A stretch of 61,303 nucleotides of DNA from RGIG3009 sp045648765 (GTDB lineage: Bacteria; Bacillota; Clostridia; Oscillospirales; Acutalibacteraceae): NCBI GenBank assembly GCA_045648765.1, contig JAZROQ010000029.1, positions 1 through 61,303 on the forward strand. The letters run 5' to 3'. The position numbers and the translations under genes were made by a program. Below the pieces are notes generated by a model. The model saw nothing but the letters and a program-made list of their open reading frames with translations, ran no database searches and was not told the origin of the DNA. Positions 1-9,192 of this stretch are shown here, one piece after another; the first letter of the stretch is position 1, and every line of letters starts with the position of its first letter.

Positions 1-60
1 GCTCGAACTCGCTACCTCCACCTTGGCAAGGTGGCGCTCTACCAGATGAGCTAAAGCCGC
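1..60 (-). tRNA. tRNA-Gly(GCC), partial at window edge
   Basis: On the minus strand the D-arm, an anticodon stem with loop CTTGCCAA and the T-arm are readable, giving anticodon GCC (Gly). The 5' acceptor strand ends at position 60. The 3' acceptor strand lies beyond the left edge. It is the last member seen of a four-tRNA cluster read leftwards. Confidence 0.9.
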
Positions 61-64
61 AAAA

Positions 65-141
65 TGGTGCCTCCGATCGGAATCGAACCAATGACACGGG
101 GATTTTCAGTCCCCTGCTCTACCGACTGAGCTACAGAGGCA
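65..141 (-). tRNA. tRNA-Phe(GAA)
   Basis: The complete cloverleaf has acceptor strand TGCCTCT pairing with GGAGGCA and an encoded CCA. The anticodon loop CTGAAAA gives anticodon GAA (Phe). It lies 4 nt from tRNA-Gly and is probably co-transcribed from the promoter upstream of tRNA-Val. Confidence 0.95.
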
Positions 142-145
142 TTTG

Positions 146-222
146 TGGCGACCCGGAACGGGCTCGAACCGTCGACCTCTAGCGTGACAGGCTAGCGTTC
201 TAACCAGCTGAACTACCGGGCC
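146..222 (-). tRNA. tRNA-Asp(GTC)
   Basis: Acceptor GGCCCGG pairs with CCGGGTC (one G-U pair), discriminator G, encoded CCA. Anticodon stem CTAGC/GCTAG encloses loop CTGTCAC, giving anticodon GTC (Asp). Confidence 0.95.
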
Positions 223-228
223 ACAAAA

Positions 229-304
229 TGGTGGAAACAACAGGGCTCGAACCTGTGACCCCCTGCTTGTAAGGCAGGTGCTCTACCAGCTGAGCTATGC
301 TTCC
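229..304 (-). tRNA. tRNA-Val(TAC)
   Basis: Acceptor GGAAGCA pairs with TGTTTCC, with encoded CCA. Anticodon stem CCTGC/GCAGG with loop CTTACAA gives anticodon TAC (Val). This is the promoter-proximal tRNA of the cluster. Confidence 0.95.
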
Positions 305-335
305 AAAGGAATCGCGGTCACTCGCGACGTTGTCT

Positions 336-364
336 ATAATACTACATACCAATCAAAATGTCAA
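336..364 (-). promoter_or_regulatory. Sigma-A type promoter of the tRNA cluster
   Basis: On the minus strand, -35 TTGACA (364-359) is separated by 17 nt from -10 TATTAT (341-336). It sits about 30 nt upstream of tRNA-Val. A consensus -35 fits a strong stable-RNA promoter. Confidence 0.8.
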
Positions 365-387
365 CTGTTTTTTTAGTTTTTTAAAAA

Positions 388-1275
388 TTATTTTTTTGTT
401 TTGCGGTTACGGATGATTTCTTCTAAATCATCGGCTGTAAAGGTGAAAACCTTATCACAAAAACTGCACGTGGTTTTTACCATTCCCGTTTCGTCCGGCA
501 AGGAGCGTAGTTCGTCTACCGGCATGGTGGTAAACGCACCTACTACACGTTCTTTTGAGCAAGGACAATGGTACTCGGGTTCATAGGTATCTATAACATT
601 ATATTCAAAACCTGCCAAAGCGTGTGCAACAATATCTTCGGGTGTTTTGCCCTCGGACAGCATGGCGGTCATTGCGGGCAAGGAAGCAATATTTTTTTCC
701 AAACGGTCTATAACATCTTCGGGACAAAACGGCAACAGTTGAATAAGCAAACCGCCTGCGGCGCGTACAGTTAAATCCGGATTTACCAACACACCGAGTG
801 CGCATACCGTGGGGATTTGTTCGCTGACAGCGTAATAAGAGGTAATATCTTCGGCAAGTTCACCGGTTACCAAAGGTGTGCATCCAACATACGGTTCGGG
901 GGCGCCTGTATCACGCAGAACATACAAAAGGCCTTCGGTGCCTACGGCACCGCTGACATCCAGTTTTCCGTTTTCTTTGAGCGGAATTTCTACCACGGGA
1001 TTGGTCGCATATCCCCGCACATTTCCCCTGCCGTCAGACACAGTAATCAACTGACCGGTTGGTCCGTTGCCGTTAACTTTGAGGGTAACAGAATCTTCTG
1101 TGTTTTTGAGCATGATCCCCATCATGGATGCGGCAGTCAGCAAACGACCCAAAGCAGCGGTAACCACTGCGGAGGTTTGATGAATTTGTTCAGCTTTTGC
1201 TACGATATCCGTGGCGTCAATTGCCAATGCCATCACCGTGGCATCAGACGTTAAGCACCGTATAGCTTTACTCAT
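388..1275 (-). CDS. hslO: Hsp33 redox-regulated chaperonin
   Basis: The 295-residue product is Hsp33, a cytoplasmic holdase chaperone activated by oxidation and unfolding. The C-terminal zinc switch is visible as CxC (C237, C239) followed about 30 residues on by CxxC (C270, C273). The N-terminal part (SDATVMALAIDATDIV, then the LLTAASMMG stretch) fits the family. Length is normal. The start is the ATG at 1275, beginning MSKAIRCL; the reading frame continues further upstream into the methyltransferase gene, but nothing there fits Hsp33. It follows the methyltransferase by 13 nt and ends before the tRNA cluster. Confidence 0.95.
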   Translation of the reverse strand: MSKAIRCLTSDATVMALAIDATDIVAKAEQIHQTSAVVTAALGRLLTAASMMGIMLKNTEDSVTLKVNGNGPTGQLITVSDGRGNVRGYATNPVVEIPLKENGKLDVSGAVGTEGLLYVLRDTGAPEPYVGCTPLVTGELAEDITSYYAVSEQIPTVCALGVLVNPDLTVRAAGGLLIQLLPFCPEDVIDRLEKNIASLPAMTAMLSEGKTPEDIVAHALAGFEYNVIDTYEPEYHCPCSKERVVGAFTTMPVDELRSLPDETGMVKTTCSFCDKVFTFTADDLEEIIRNRKTKK

Positions 1276-1288
1276 AAACTGTGACCTC

Positions 1289-2056
1289 TTATTCTCCGTT
1301 TTTGGCTTGTTCGACAGTACGATTATTCCGCGCAACAAAAACTAACCGTTGGCAATCGGACGAAGGTTCATCCGTTGTCATATCGGCATATACCGCCAGA
1401 CAATCCCACCCTGTTTTTTGAAGCAAACGGCACAACGTTTGCTTGGAATAAGCGCGTTCGCGCACCGTATCGCAAAAGCGAGAATAGGTGCCGTCTTCCT
1501 CTTCGGCAAAAAAATCCAACAGCATTTCCACTTCGTTTGTACTTTGAATCAAACGATTGCGCCACACGCACATCACGTCGGATTCTTCGGCAACAAAAAC
1601 TTGGTTTGCCAAAACGTGACGGTGTTTATAAATGCTGTTGACATCAAAAATAAACAGTCCGCCAGGTTCTACGAACAAGCGGACACGCTCAAAAAAGCGT
1701 TGCACATCCCCCGTTTTGCACAAATGATTGACACTGTCCATAGTACAGACAGCGCCATCCACCATTCCGTATAAATCGAGGTTACGCATATCTTGCTGCA
1801 AAAGCAAAACGCGACCGCAAAGTTTTTCACCGGCTTTTGCAAGCATATCGGCAGAACCGTCCACGCCGATGGGGTCGACACCCAAACGCAAAAATTCTTG
1901 GCACAAGATACCCGAACCGCACGCGACATCCAGCACGGTTTGCGGACGAGCACCGTGACGTTCAAACAGTGAAACCAAATATTCTGCGCGAGAGCGGTAG
2001 TCCACATCCGTCATCAAGCGGTCGTAAAACTCCGAAAAAGCTTGATACCCGCTCAC
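1289..2056 (-). CDS. Class I SAM-dependent methyltransferase
   Basis: The 255-residue product is a probable small-molecule or protein methyltransferase of the class I Rossmann fold. Motif I (VLDVACGSG, about residues 41-49) and the following acidic strand (GVDGSADMLAKA) bind SAM; the HLCKTGDVQRFFERV and GGLFIFDVNS stretches are typical of the methyltransferase-25/11 group. The start is GTG at 2056, with GAGGAG 8 nt upstream. It overlaps the stop of the YerC-like gene by 4 nt (GTGA), suggesting translational coupling. Substrate is unknown. Confidence 0.85.
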   Translation of the reverse strand: MSGYQAFSEFYDRLMTDVDYRSRAEYLVSLFERHGARPQTVLDVACGSGILCQEFLRLGVDPIGVDGSADMLAKAGEKLCGRVLLLQQDMRNLDLYGMVDGAVCTMDSVNHLCKTGDVQRFFERVRLFVEPGGLFIFDVNSIYKHRHVLANQVFVAEESDVMCVWRNRLIQSTNEVEMLLDFFAEEEDGTYSRFCDTVRERAYSKQTLCRLLQKTGWDCLAVYADMTTDEPSSDCQRLVFVARNNRTVEQAKNGE

Positions 2057-2361
2057 AAATCCGACTCCTCGTTTGCTGCTTCCAGACGTTCGAACACCAT
2101 GGTATAGGCATCGCAACCATATTGCAAGGCGCGATTAACGCGACTGATAGTAGCAGTAGAAGCGCCGGTTTGCTTAACGATATCTGTATATACTTCTTTT
2201 TTGTTGAGCATACGTGCCACTGCCATACGTTGCGCCATGGCTTTCAGTTCCGAAATCGTACATAAATCTTCAAAAAAACGATAGCATTCTTCACGGTTTT
2301 TCAATTGCAGGACGGCATCGCACAAAAAATCGATGTCTTTATCTTGAATCTTTGTGTTCAT
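2053..2361 (-). CDS. YerC/YecD family TrpR-related DNA-binding protein
   Basis: The product is about 102 residues, all helical, with a TrpR-like helix-turn-helix (EVYTDIVKQTGASTATISRVNRAL) preceded by the ELKAMAQRMAVARML helix that marks the YerC/YecD family. These are probable transcriptional repressors of unknown regulon. Two ATGs (2367, 2361) are possible; the second has GGAGAG 9 nt upstream and is preferred. It begins the short yerC-methyltransferase-hslO operon. An inverted repeat over its promoter (2383-2414) could be its own operator. Confidence 0.85.
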   Translation of the reverse strand: MNTKIQDKDIDFLCDAVLQLKNREECYRFFEDLCTISELKAMAQRMAVARMLNKKEVYTDIVKQTGASTATISRVNRALQYGCDAYTMVFERLEAANEESDL

Positions 2362-2382
2362 AATCATACTCTCTCCCACTTC

Positions 2383-2414
2383 ACACTTTTTTACATTGTA
2401 ACACAATAAAGTGT
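2383..2414 (-). promoter_or_regulatory. Promoter region with dyad upstream of yerC-like gene
   Basis: On the minus strand a TACAAT -10 box is flanked by half-sites ACACTTT (2414-2408) and AAAGTGT (2389-2383). A TTTACT -35-like hexamer lies 17 nt upstream of the -10. The dyad covers the -10, as expected of a repressor operator. It may be the autoregulatory site of the TrpR-like protein; that is inference. Confidence 0.4.
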
Positions 2415-2425
2415 AAAAGTAAAGA

Positions 2426-4096
2426 CTAATTTTGAAGCATTTCTTTTGCCGCTTGCAGATTGGCAGGGGTGATAGTACCGCCGATAATCCGCGCTAACTC
2501 TTGTTCGCGCTCTTGTTCCGACAACGGTGTGACCTGTGTATAGGTGCGACCATCTTTGACGGTTTTGTTAATCAAGAAATGTTGTTGAGCACGTGCCGCA
2601 ATTTGTGCCAAGTGCGTAACGCAAAGAACTTGGCGACGACGTGTTATGCTTTCGGCGGTTTGGCGTAAACGTAGGCCAACTTTTTGCGCGGCTTTTCCGC
2701 TAATGCCGGTATCAATTTCGTCAAAAATAAGAGTATCGATTTCGTCGGCATCGGCCAAAACCGATTTGATTGCCAACATTATACGTGAAAGTTCACCGCC
2801 CGAAGCAATGCGTGTAATAGGTTTTGCGGGTTCCCCAATATTGGCAGACATCAGAAATTCAACCATATCGGCGCCTGTCACCGACAAAGGAGCCGAATGG
2901 CAATCGATTTGTAAAGACACATTTGGCATATCCAAAAACGCCAATTGTGCGCCAACCGCTTGTGAAAATGTAAGTGCGGTTTCGCGACGTTTAGCGGTGA
3001 GCTGCTCGGCTTCACGACATGCAGCTGCATGCAGTTTTTGTTCTTGCTCTGTTAAGCGCTGAATATGTTCATCTGACAACTCAATTTGTTGCAACTGTTC
3101 TTGTGCAGTTGCACAAAAAGATAAAACTTCTTCGGTTGTAGAACCGTATTTTGAAAACAGACGCCGCAAAACCTCAAAACGGTTTTCGACCTCATCCGCT
3201 TCACGCGGATCAAATTCCAGCAATGAAGCAAGTTCTTTGACCTCGTCTGCGGCGGCTTGGAATTCGTACAAAGCATTTTGCAACTGTTCTGAAACTTCGG
3301 CAGCCTTCTCCATATACCGTGAAGCGCTGTTCACAGAAGATACCGCTTGTTCACCGAGCGACAAGGCTCCCTCTGTACCGTCGTTACCAAACAACAACGA
3401 TTTTGCTTCGGCTAAACGCGAAGCGATTTTTTCAGAGTTGCGGTACATGGAACGCCGCGCTGAAATTTCCTCTTCTTCCCCCACGGTGAGATTAGCCGCT
3501 TCGATTTCTTCAATTTGATAGCGCAACAAATCCATACGACGAGCTTTTTCGGTTTCGTCAATGTCTACTTGCTGCAGCTCTCGACAGACTTTACGCCAAG
3601 CGTGGTAAGCCTCTTCATAGCGATGGCGTTGTTCTTCCAAGCCACCGAAACGATCCAAATATGCCAAGTGCGTTTCAGGAGAAAGGAGTGCTTGGTTTTC
3701 GTGTTGACCGTGTAAATCGACCAGCAATTTTCCAATTTCCCGCAACAGTGATGCCGTAGCGGGACGTCCGTTGACAGTACAAGAGCCTTTCCCTTCTGCC
3801 GAAATCGTGCGTCCAATAAGCAGATTGCCGTCTTCATCCGGCGGGTAACCAAGATTTTCTAATTGTTCAACCACCGATAGGGAAAGTTCATTAAACAATG
3901 CCGTTACATGAGCCGTTTCGCTCCCTGTGCGCACCAAATCACGCCGTGTTCGTTCTCCCAACACGGCGTTAATGGCGTCGATAACAATGGATTTACCGGC
4001 ACCTGTTTCACCGGTAAGTGCCGTAAATCCTGTACGAAACTGAATATCTGCTCGTTCGATAACAGCAATGTTTTCAATGTGTAAACATTCCAGCAC
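2426..4096 (-). CDS. recN: DNA repair protein RecN
   Basis: The 556-residue product is an SMC-like ATPase of double-strand-break repair. Walker A GETGAGKS lies at residues 29-36. The ABC signature ASGGELSRIMLAIK and Walker B LIFDEIDTG are in the C-terminal lobe, with coiled-coil arms between. Start MLECLHIENIAVIERA is the family start. It is 3 nt downstream of argR, the classical argR-recN pair of Firmicutes. In Bacillus spoIVB-spo0A follow; here the yerC-like gene does. Confidence 0.97.
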   Translation of the reverse strand: MLECLHIENIAVIERADIQFRTGFTALTGETGAGKSIVIDAINAVLGERTRRDLVRTGSETAHVTALFNELSLSVVEQLENLGYPPDEDGNLLIGRTISAEGKGSCTVNGRPATASLLREIGKLLVDLHGQHENQALLSPETHLAYLDRFGGLEEQRHRYEEAYHAWRKVCRELQQVDIDETEKARRMDLLRYQIEEIEAANLTVGEEEEISARRSMYRNSEKIASRLAEAKSLLFGNDGTEGALSLGEQAVSSVNSASRYMEKAAEVSEQLQNALYEFQAAADEVKELASLLEFDPREADEVENRFEVLRRLFSKYGSTTEEVLSFCATAQEQLQQIELSDEHIQRLTEQEQKLHAAACREAEQLTAKRRETALTFSQAVGAQLAFLDMPNVSLQIDCHSAPLSVTGADMVEFLMSANIGEPAKPITRIASGGELSRIMLAIKSVLADADEIDTLIFDEIDTGISGKAAQKVGLRLRQTAESITRRRQVLCVTHLAQIAARAQQHFLINKTVKDGRTYTQVTPLSEQEREQELARIIGGTITPANLQAAKEMLQN

Positions 4097-4099
4097 GGT

Positions 4100-4558
4100 T
4101 TATTCTCCTTGACGTTGCAATTTTTTTAATTCTTCCACCAAGCCAACAGCATCTTCACTGTTTTTCGTAATACAAATGAACGTATCATCCCCACCAAGGG
4201 TACCGACAACCGAAGGGAAATGCAAAGAATCCATAGCAGCGCACGCGGCTTGAGCCATACCCGGTAAACATTTAACAACCACGAGATTGCAAGCAAAATC
4301 AATGCTTCGTACCGCTTCTTGGAAAATAGAATGGAAACGACCGGAAGGACGTTCGCTATCGGCGTTAACAGTCGCATAACGATAGGAGCCGTTGTTATCC
4401 AACGTTTTTATCAAGCGTAATTCTTTGATATCGCGAGAAACGGTGGCTTGTGTGACCGCAAAACCGTTTTCTTCCAAAGCCGCCAACAAATCGTCTTGCG
4501 TTTCGATAACGCGGTTTTGAATAATCTCCAAAATTTTGGATTGGCGTTTAACTTTCAT
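4100..4558 (-). CDS. argR: Arginine repressor ArgR/AhrC
   Basis: The 152-residue product is the arginine-responsive hexameric repressor. The N-terminal winged helix (SKILEIIQNRVIETQDDLLAALEENG, AVTQATVSRDIKELRL) binds ARG boxes. The C-terminal domain (GTLGGDDTFICITKNSEDA) binds arginine and oligomerises. The start is the ATG of MKVKRQSK at 4558. It lies 4 nt after nadK in the nadK-argR-recN run. Confidence 0.95.
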   Translation of the reverse strand: MKVKRQSKILEIIQNRVIETQDDLLAALEENGFAVTQATVSRDIKELRLIKTLDNNGSYRYATVNADSERPSGRFHSIFQEAVRSIDFACNLVVVKCLPGMAQAACAAMDSLHFPSVVGTLGGDDTFICITKNSEDAVGLVEELKKLQRQGE

Positions 4559-4562
4559 GGTA

Positions 4563-5378
4563 TTAATCCTTTCTGTGCATGAGTTTTTCATGTAACACAT
4601 CGTAAAAGGGTTTATGTATCAAACGAATTAAGGACGCTTGTGTTTTAGAACGTACCACACGAACTGTTTCTCCTACTTTTATTTCGATGGCTTCTTCCCC
4701 ATCTACCGTCAGGAAAACAGGTGTATCTGTTATGGGGGTTAAAGAAAGTTCACAATCCGCGCCAAACAAATACGGACGCGTATGTAACGAATGCGGACAA
4801 ATTGGGGTTAACAGCAAGCAGTGTAAAGACGGTTCGATTACCGGTCCACCTGCCGACAGTGAATAGGCAGTTGAACCGGTCGGGGTGGCAACGATAACGC
4901 CATCCGCTTTGTAACGCGCAACACGTTCACCACGATTGGCAACTTCCACTTCGACCATACGTGACAACGCACCACGAGAAACAACTGTTTCGTTTAAAGC
5001 GTGAAATGTACGGTCACCAACCATTACATCCAACAACATGCGCCGTTCCAAGGTGTATTCACCGCTAATCAAGCGGGAAAGTGCCGCCAATTCCCCCGAC
5101 TCCAAGCCGGCAGTAAAGCCCAAGCGGCCACTGTTAATACCCAATACCGGAACACCAAAAGATGCTGCACGTTTGGCGCAATGTATAATGGTGCCGTCAC
5201 CACCTAACGCAATGGCAACATCGCAGCGACGTAAACAATCGTCCAAATCTTTGGGCGGGAAAGACTTATCTTGCGGCACTAACACCGTAACCGATAATTC
5301 TTCCAACGCACTGCAAACTTTTTGGCAAACAAACTCGCCGTCTATGGTATTAAAATTAGGAACCACCGTAATATTCAT
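4563..5378 (-). CDS. nadK: NAD kinase
   Basis: The 271-residue product phosphorylates NAD to NADP. The catalytic GGDG motif is at residues 59-62 (ALGGDGTIIHC), followed by GINSGRLGFTA, the NE motif in ALNETVVSRG and the conserved GSTAYSLSAGGP segment. Length and start (MNITVVPNF) are normal. It sits between tlyA and argR, the standard Firmicutes order. Confidence 0.97.
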   Translation of the reverse strand: MNITVVPNFNTIDGEFVCQKVCSALEELSVTVLVPQDKSFPPKDLDDCLRRCDVAIALGGDGTIIHCAKRAASFGVPVLGINSGRLGFTAGLESGELAALSRLISGEYTLERRMLLDVMVGDRTFHALNETVVSRGALSRMVEVEVANRGERVARYKADGVIVATPTGSTAYSLSAGGPVIEPSLHCLLLTPICPHSLHTRPYLFGADCELSLTPITDTPVFLTVDGEEAIEIKVGETVRVVRSKTQASLIRLIHKPFYDVLHEKLMHRKD

Positions 5379-5389
5379 ACGTGCACCCC

Positions 5390-6211
5390 CTATTTAAGTT
5401 CTGAAAAAGCAGTATCTACCAGCAAACGAATATCCGGCTGAACACCGCAATCTTTGTTGTTTTGTAAAACAGCCAGATATTCAATGTTTCCATCACGCCG
5501 ACCAACACCACCCACAATGGGAGAAGCTGTCAATGCGTTTAAAGAAAGGCCCAATTCAGCAAACACTTCACATTGTTCTCTTAACACGCGATAATGTTCG
5601 CGGCGGTCATGCACTACACCATTTTTACCAACCGCTGATTTTCCCGCCTCAAACTGCGGTTTTATAAGCAAAACAAGACATCCGTTTTTCTTGACAAATG
5701 GTAAAACGGATGGTAGCACCGTACGCAGAGAAATAAAAGACACATCCACAGAAACCATATCGACAGATTGTTCGGGAATAACAGTTTGCAAAAAAGATGT
5801 GTTACGAATATCTGTACCCTCTAAGTTAACCACTCGTTCATCGGTTGCCAACGAAGGATGAAGTTGCCCATGACCGACATCTACCGCATATACCTTTGCT
5901 GCACCGTGCTGCAACAGACATTGCGTAAAACCACCTGTAGAAGCACCCACATCCATTGCCATAAACAATGGTTTTAGTGGTGGCAACAAGGACAAGGCAT
6001 GTTGTAATTTAAGCCCACCTCTGCCCACAAAAGCTTCTGTTTTTGCTGTACATTCCACCGTATCCATTGAGGAAACGGTTTGAGCTGGTTTGTTCGACAC
6101 CACACCGTTGACTTGCACCAAACCAAGACGAATCAATTCTTTGGCTTTGTCACGACCGGTGGCAAACCCCTTTTGGACAACCACCGCATCCAAACGTTGT
6201 TCATCTGGCAT
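5390..6211 (-). CDS. tlyA: TlyA family rRNA (cytidine-2'-O)-methyltransferase / hemolysin-like
   Basis: The 273-residue product has an N-terminal S4 RNA-binding domain (RLDAVVVQKGFATGRDKAKE, about residues 6-65) and a FtsJ/RrmJ-like methyltransferase domain (MDVGASTGGFTQCLL; later SVDVSFISLRTVLP; LLIKPQFEAG). TlyA proteins 2'-O-methylate rRNA cytidines; the hemolysin name is historical. The start overlaps the dxs stop by 11 nt, indicating coupling. Confidence 0.93.
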   Translation of the reverse strand: MPDEQRLDAVVVQKGFATGRDKAKELIRLGLVQVNGVVSNKPAQTVSSMDTVECTAKTEAFVGRGGLKLQHALSLLPPLKPLFMAMDVGASTGGFTQCLLQHGAAKVYAVDVGHGQLHPSLATDERVVNLEGTDIRNTSFLQTVIPEQSVDMVSVDVSFISLRTVLPSVLPFVKKNGCLVLLIKPQFEAGKSAVGKNGVVHDRREHYRVLREQCEVFAELGLSLNALTASPIVGGVGRRDGNIEYLAVLQNNKDCGVQPDIRLLVDTAFSELK

Positions 6212-8066
6212 TTTTTGGTTCCTCTGTTCTATGCAACGTTTCCACCATTCCGCTTACATCCAAGCCGAAACGACGTAGTCCTTCTTCCACCGAGCAAGCG
6301 GGAACAATGGCGTCAATTGCATACGTTTCGTAGGTGCCGCGGAATTTACGTTCCATTAATTGCGCACCTACTTGTTGAGCAATGCCACCTTTGTAAGAGC
6401 CCTCTTCAAAAAACACAACGCGTTGATATTGCGCTATCAGTTTAAACACTTCCAAAGGAAGCGGATGGATTTGGTTAAGTTTTAACACCGAAAGCGGTAC
6501 TTCGTCTTGCAGTTTTCGCACAGCCTGCAGAGCATTAGAAAAAAGACGTCCGTATGTGATCACCAACGTGCGAGCATGCGGATTTTTAAAATGAGTAAAC
6601 GCTTTTTTAGAGGGTTTGTAGCCCAAAAGTCCTGAAAATTCAGCGCCTTTTGGATAGCGCACAGCAGCGATACCCTCGGTTTCATAAATTGCTTGCTTGA
6701 AATGAAGGTTTAATTCTTCAAATGTAGAGGGTGCAAAAACAGTAGTATGAGGTATCGTAGATAAAAATGGTACGTCAAATATGCCTTGATGTGTTTCACC
6801 ATCATCCGGAACCAAACCGGCACGATCAACAGCTAAAACGATATGGTTGTTCATAATTGAAGTATCGTTGAGTAGTTGATCATAAGAACGTTGCAAGAAA
6901 GTAGAATATACCGCAAAAACCGGTAAAAACCCTTTAGTCGCCATGCCGGAAGTAAAGGTAACGGCATGTTCTTCCGCAATACCGACATCGAAAAAGCGTG
7001 TCGGGTATTCTTTAGCAAAGGTTTTAAGACCGGTACCATCGGTCATTGCGGCAGTTACCACACAAATTTTTTCATCTTTTTTTGCCAATTCACGCAAACA
7101 GTCACCCGCTGCTTGTGAAAACCCACAACCGCTTTTGACAGGTTCGCCCGTTTCGGGATGAAAAGCAGAAATACCGTGATACATATCCGGATTTCTCAAA
7201 GCGTGTGTATAGCCCTGTCCCTTTACAGTTTCCACATGCAACAAAACCGGACGATTGACAAGTTTTGCAGTTTCTAACGCCGAAGTAAGATCGTGTAAAT
7301 CATGACCGTCGACAGGGCCTAAGTAATAGTAGCCCATTTCTTCAAACATGGAACTGCTGTGATAAACCGCTTGTTTTAAATGCAATTTACCGCACGTCAG
7401 CAATCGCCGAAGCGGTTTACCGATAAGCGGAACAGATGACAACACTTTGCCAAAATCGTTTTTTGCTTTAACATAGCGAGGACGAGAACGCAAACTAGCC
7501 AAATGACGTGCCACAAAACCTACATTTCGGTTAATAGACATACGGTTATCGTTAAGCACTACAATTAAGCGGTCGTTATCACGACCGGCGTTACACAAAC
7601 CTTCATATGCTAAGCCACCGGTGATGGCTCCATCACCTATAACCGCAACCACATAATCGTTATTTCCCGCCAAGGTATTGGCCTTTGCCATGCCGAGAGC
7701 CGCCGAAATGGAAGTGGAACTATGACCGGCTACAAACGTATCGTATGCGCTTTCCTCCGGACGAGGAAAGCCGGAAATACCACCATTTTTGCGCAGCGTA
7801 TCAAACTGTTCAAAACGACCGGTAAGCAGTTTGTGGCAATAACATTGGTGCCCGACATCCCAAACCAAAGAGTCATTTGGCAAAGAGAACTGTTTGTGCA
7901 ATGCTACCGTTAGTTCCACTACACCTAAATTTGACGAAAGATGCCCACCGTTTTTGGAAACGGTTTCGATAATTTTATGACGAAGTTCATCGCACAGCAC
8001 GTCTAATTGTTCAAACGACAATTTTTGAACATCTTGCGGCGATTGAATGTTTTTCAAAATTTCCAT
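6201..8066 (-). CDS. dxs: 1-deoxy-D-xylulose-5-phosphate synthase
   Basis: The 621-residue thiamine-diphosphate enzyme condenses pyruvate and glyceraldehyde-3-phosphate as the first step of the MEP isoprenoid pathway. The ThDP motif starts at GDGAITGG (about 144-151). The transketolase-like pyrimidine domain shows FDVGIAEEHAVTFTSGMA and the conserved DRAGLVPDDGETHQG. The start is ATG at 8066 (MEILKNIQSP). Adjacent ispA supplies prenyl chains from the same pathway. Confidence 0.97.
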   Translation of the reverse strand: MEILKNIQSPQDVQKLSFEQLDVLCDELRHKIIETVSKNGGHLSSNLGVVELTVALHKQFSLPNDSLVWDVGHQCYCHKLLTGRFEQFDTLRKNGGISGFPRPEESAYDTFVAGHSSTSISAALGMAKANTLAGNNDYVVAVIGDGAITGGLAYEGLCNAGRDNDRLIVVLNDNRMSINRNVGFVARHLASLRSRPRYVKAKNDFGKVLSSVPLIGKPLRRLLTCGKLHLKQAVYHSSSMFEEMGYYYLGPVDGHDLHDLTSALETAKLVNRPVLLHVETVKGQGYTHALRNPDMYHGISAFHPETGEPVKSGCGFSQAAGDCLRELAKKDEKICVVTAAMTDGTGLKTFAKEYPTRFFDVGIAEEHAVTFTSGMATKGFLPVFAVYSTFLQRSYDQLLNDTSIMNNHIVLAVDRAGLVPDDGETHQGIFDVPFLSTIPHTTVFAPSTFEELNLHFKQAIYETEGIAAVRYPKGAEFSGLLGYKPSKKAFTHFKNPHARTLVITYGRLFSNALQAVRKLQDEVPLSVLKLNQIHPLPLEVFKLIAQYQRVVFFEEGSYKGGIAQQVGAQLMERKFRGTYETYAIDAIVPACSVEEGLRRFGLDVSGMVETLHRTEEPKNAR

Positions 8067-8110
8067 TTTGTTTTCCTTTTCTTTCTTTATGAACTTAAAG
8101 GAATACTGTT

Positions 8111-8992
8111 TTAATGAGTTCGATGTAACAGTTGTTCCGCTAAACAGCACAAATCATTTCCCAATTCACCAAACGAGGAGAGTGCATCTATTGCTTTTTC
8201 GGTGTACTCTTTTGCCAACTGCTTTGCCTTTTCTACACCAAGCAAAGACACATACGTGTTTTTTTGGTTTTCCTCATCACTGCCAACAGGTTTTCCCAAT
8301 TCTTGTGCAGTGGATGTCGCATCCAAAATATCATCAACAATTTGGAATGCCAAACCGATATAATAGCCATAACGCCCTGCTTGTTCTATTTGTTCGGCAT
8401 CGGCGCCACCCAGTGTGGCTCCCATTTTGCACGCTGCAACCAACAACGCCGCGGTTTTACGTTCTTGCAAGGTTTTAAGTGTCGGTAAATCAATGGTTTT
8501 TTCTTCGCTTTCCAAATCCAACAACTGACCACCAATCATGCCGCGAACGCCTGCGCATTCTGCCAAAATACGCGTGGCAGAAAGTTGCGCCGAAGCAGGG
8601 AACGTGTTATCTGCCAAGGCAGTTTCAAAAGCTAAATTCAGCAAAGCATCACCGGTAAGCAGCGCCATGGTTTCTCCGTAGGCGGCATGAACCGATGCCT
8701 TTCCCCTGCGCAAAGGGCTGTTATCCATGCATGGCATATCATCGTGTACCAAGGAATAGGAATGAATCAATTCCAATGCCGCGGCAAATTGAACCGCTTT
8801 TTGAGGATCACCGCCGCTCATTCGGCAACATTCCATTAACAGCACGGGACGAATCCGTTTTCCGCCGCCTTCACAAGCATAGCGCATGGCTTCTATCAAG
8901 CGGTTTTCTTCGTTAAGGGAAGAAAAAACAACAGGAAAATGCTTTTCAAAGTAGGACAAATGCTGTTCTAACGTGACAGTATATAAGGACAT
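8111..8992 (-). CDS. ispA: Polyprenyl (farnesyl/geranyl) diphosphate synthase
   Basis: The 293-residue trans-prenyltransferase has the first Asp-rich motif DDMPCMD at about 84-90 and a second, VDDILD, near 228. GGGKRIRP and LLTGDALLN are further family blocks. It makes short-chain prenyl diphosphates from IPP/DMAPP. The start ATG at 8992 shares a base with the xseB stop (TAATG), so translation is probably coupled. Confidence 0.94.
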   Translation of the reverse strand: MSLYTVTLEQHLSYFEKHFPVVFSSLNEENRLIEAMRYACEGGGKRIRPVLLMECCRMSGGDPQKAVQFAAALELIHSYSLVHDDMPCMDNSPLRRGKASVHAAYGETMALLTGDALLNLAFETALADNTFPASAQLSATRILAECAGVRGMIGGQLLDLESEEKTIDLPTLKTLQERKTAALLVAACKMGATLGGADAEQIEQAGRYGYYIGLAFQIVDDILDATSTAQELGKPVGSDEENQKNTYVSLLGVEKAKQLAKEYTEKAIDALSSFGELGNDLCCLAEQLLHRTH

Positions 8993-9192
8993 TAGGATTC
9001 CTCCTTTTTGTCCGTAAGGGTAATGATTTTCTGCTCGGCTTTTTTGAGAGCATCTGTGCAAAAACCCGTTAAAGAAGCTCCTTCTTCGAACAGTTTAAGA
9101 GATTCATCCAACGTGCATTTGCCGGCTTCCAGCAAAGAAACGATTTCTTCCAATCGTGTCATTGCACCTTCAAATGTTAAGTTTTGCTCCAT
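8992..9192 (-). CDS. xseB: Exodeoxyribonuclease VII small subunit
   Basis: The 66-residue product has the characteristic sequence FEGAMTRLEEIVSLLEAG followed by LDESLKLFEEG. It forms the multi-copy small subunit that binds the helical tail of XseA. It is linked to both neighbours by TAATG junctions (xseA-xseB and xseB-ispA). Confidence 0.96.
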   Translation of the reverse strand: MEQNLTFEGAMTRLEEIVSLLEAGKCTLDESLKLFEEGASLTGFCTDALKKAEQKIITLTDKKEES

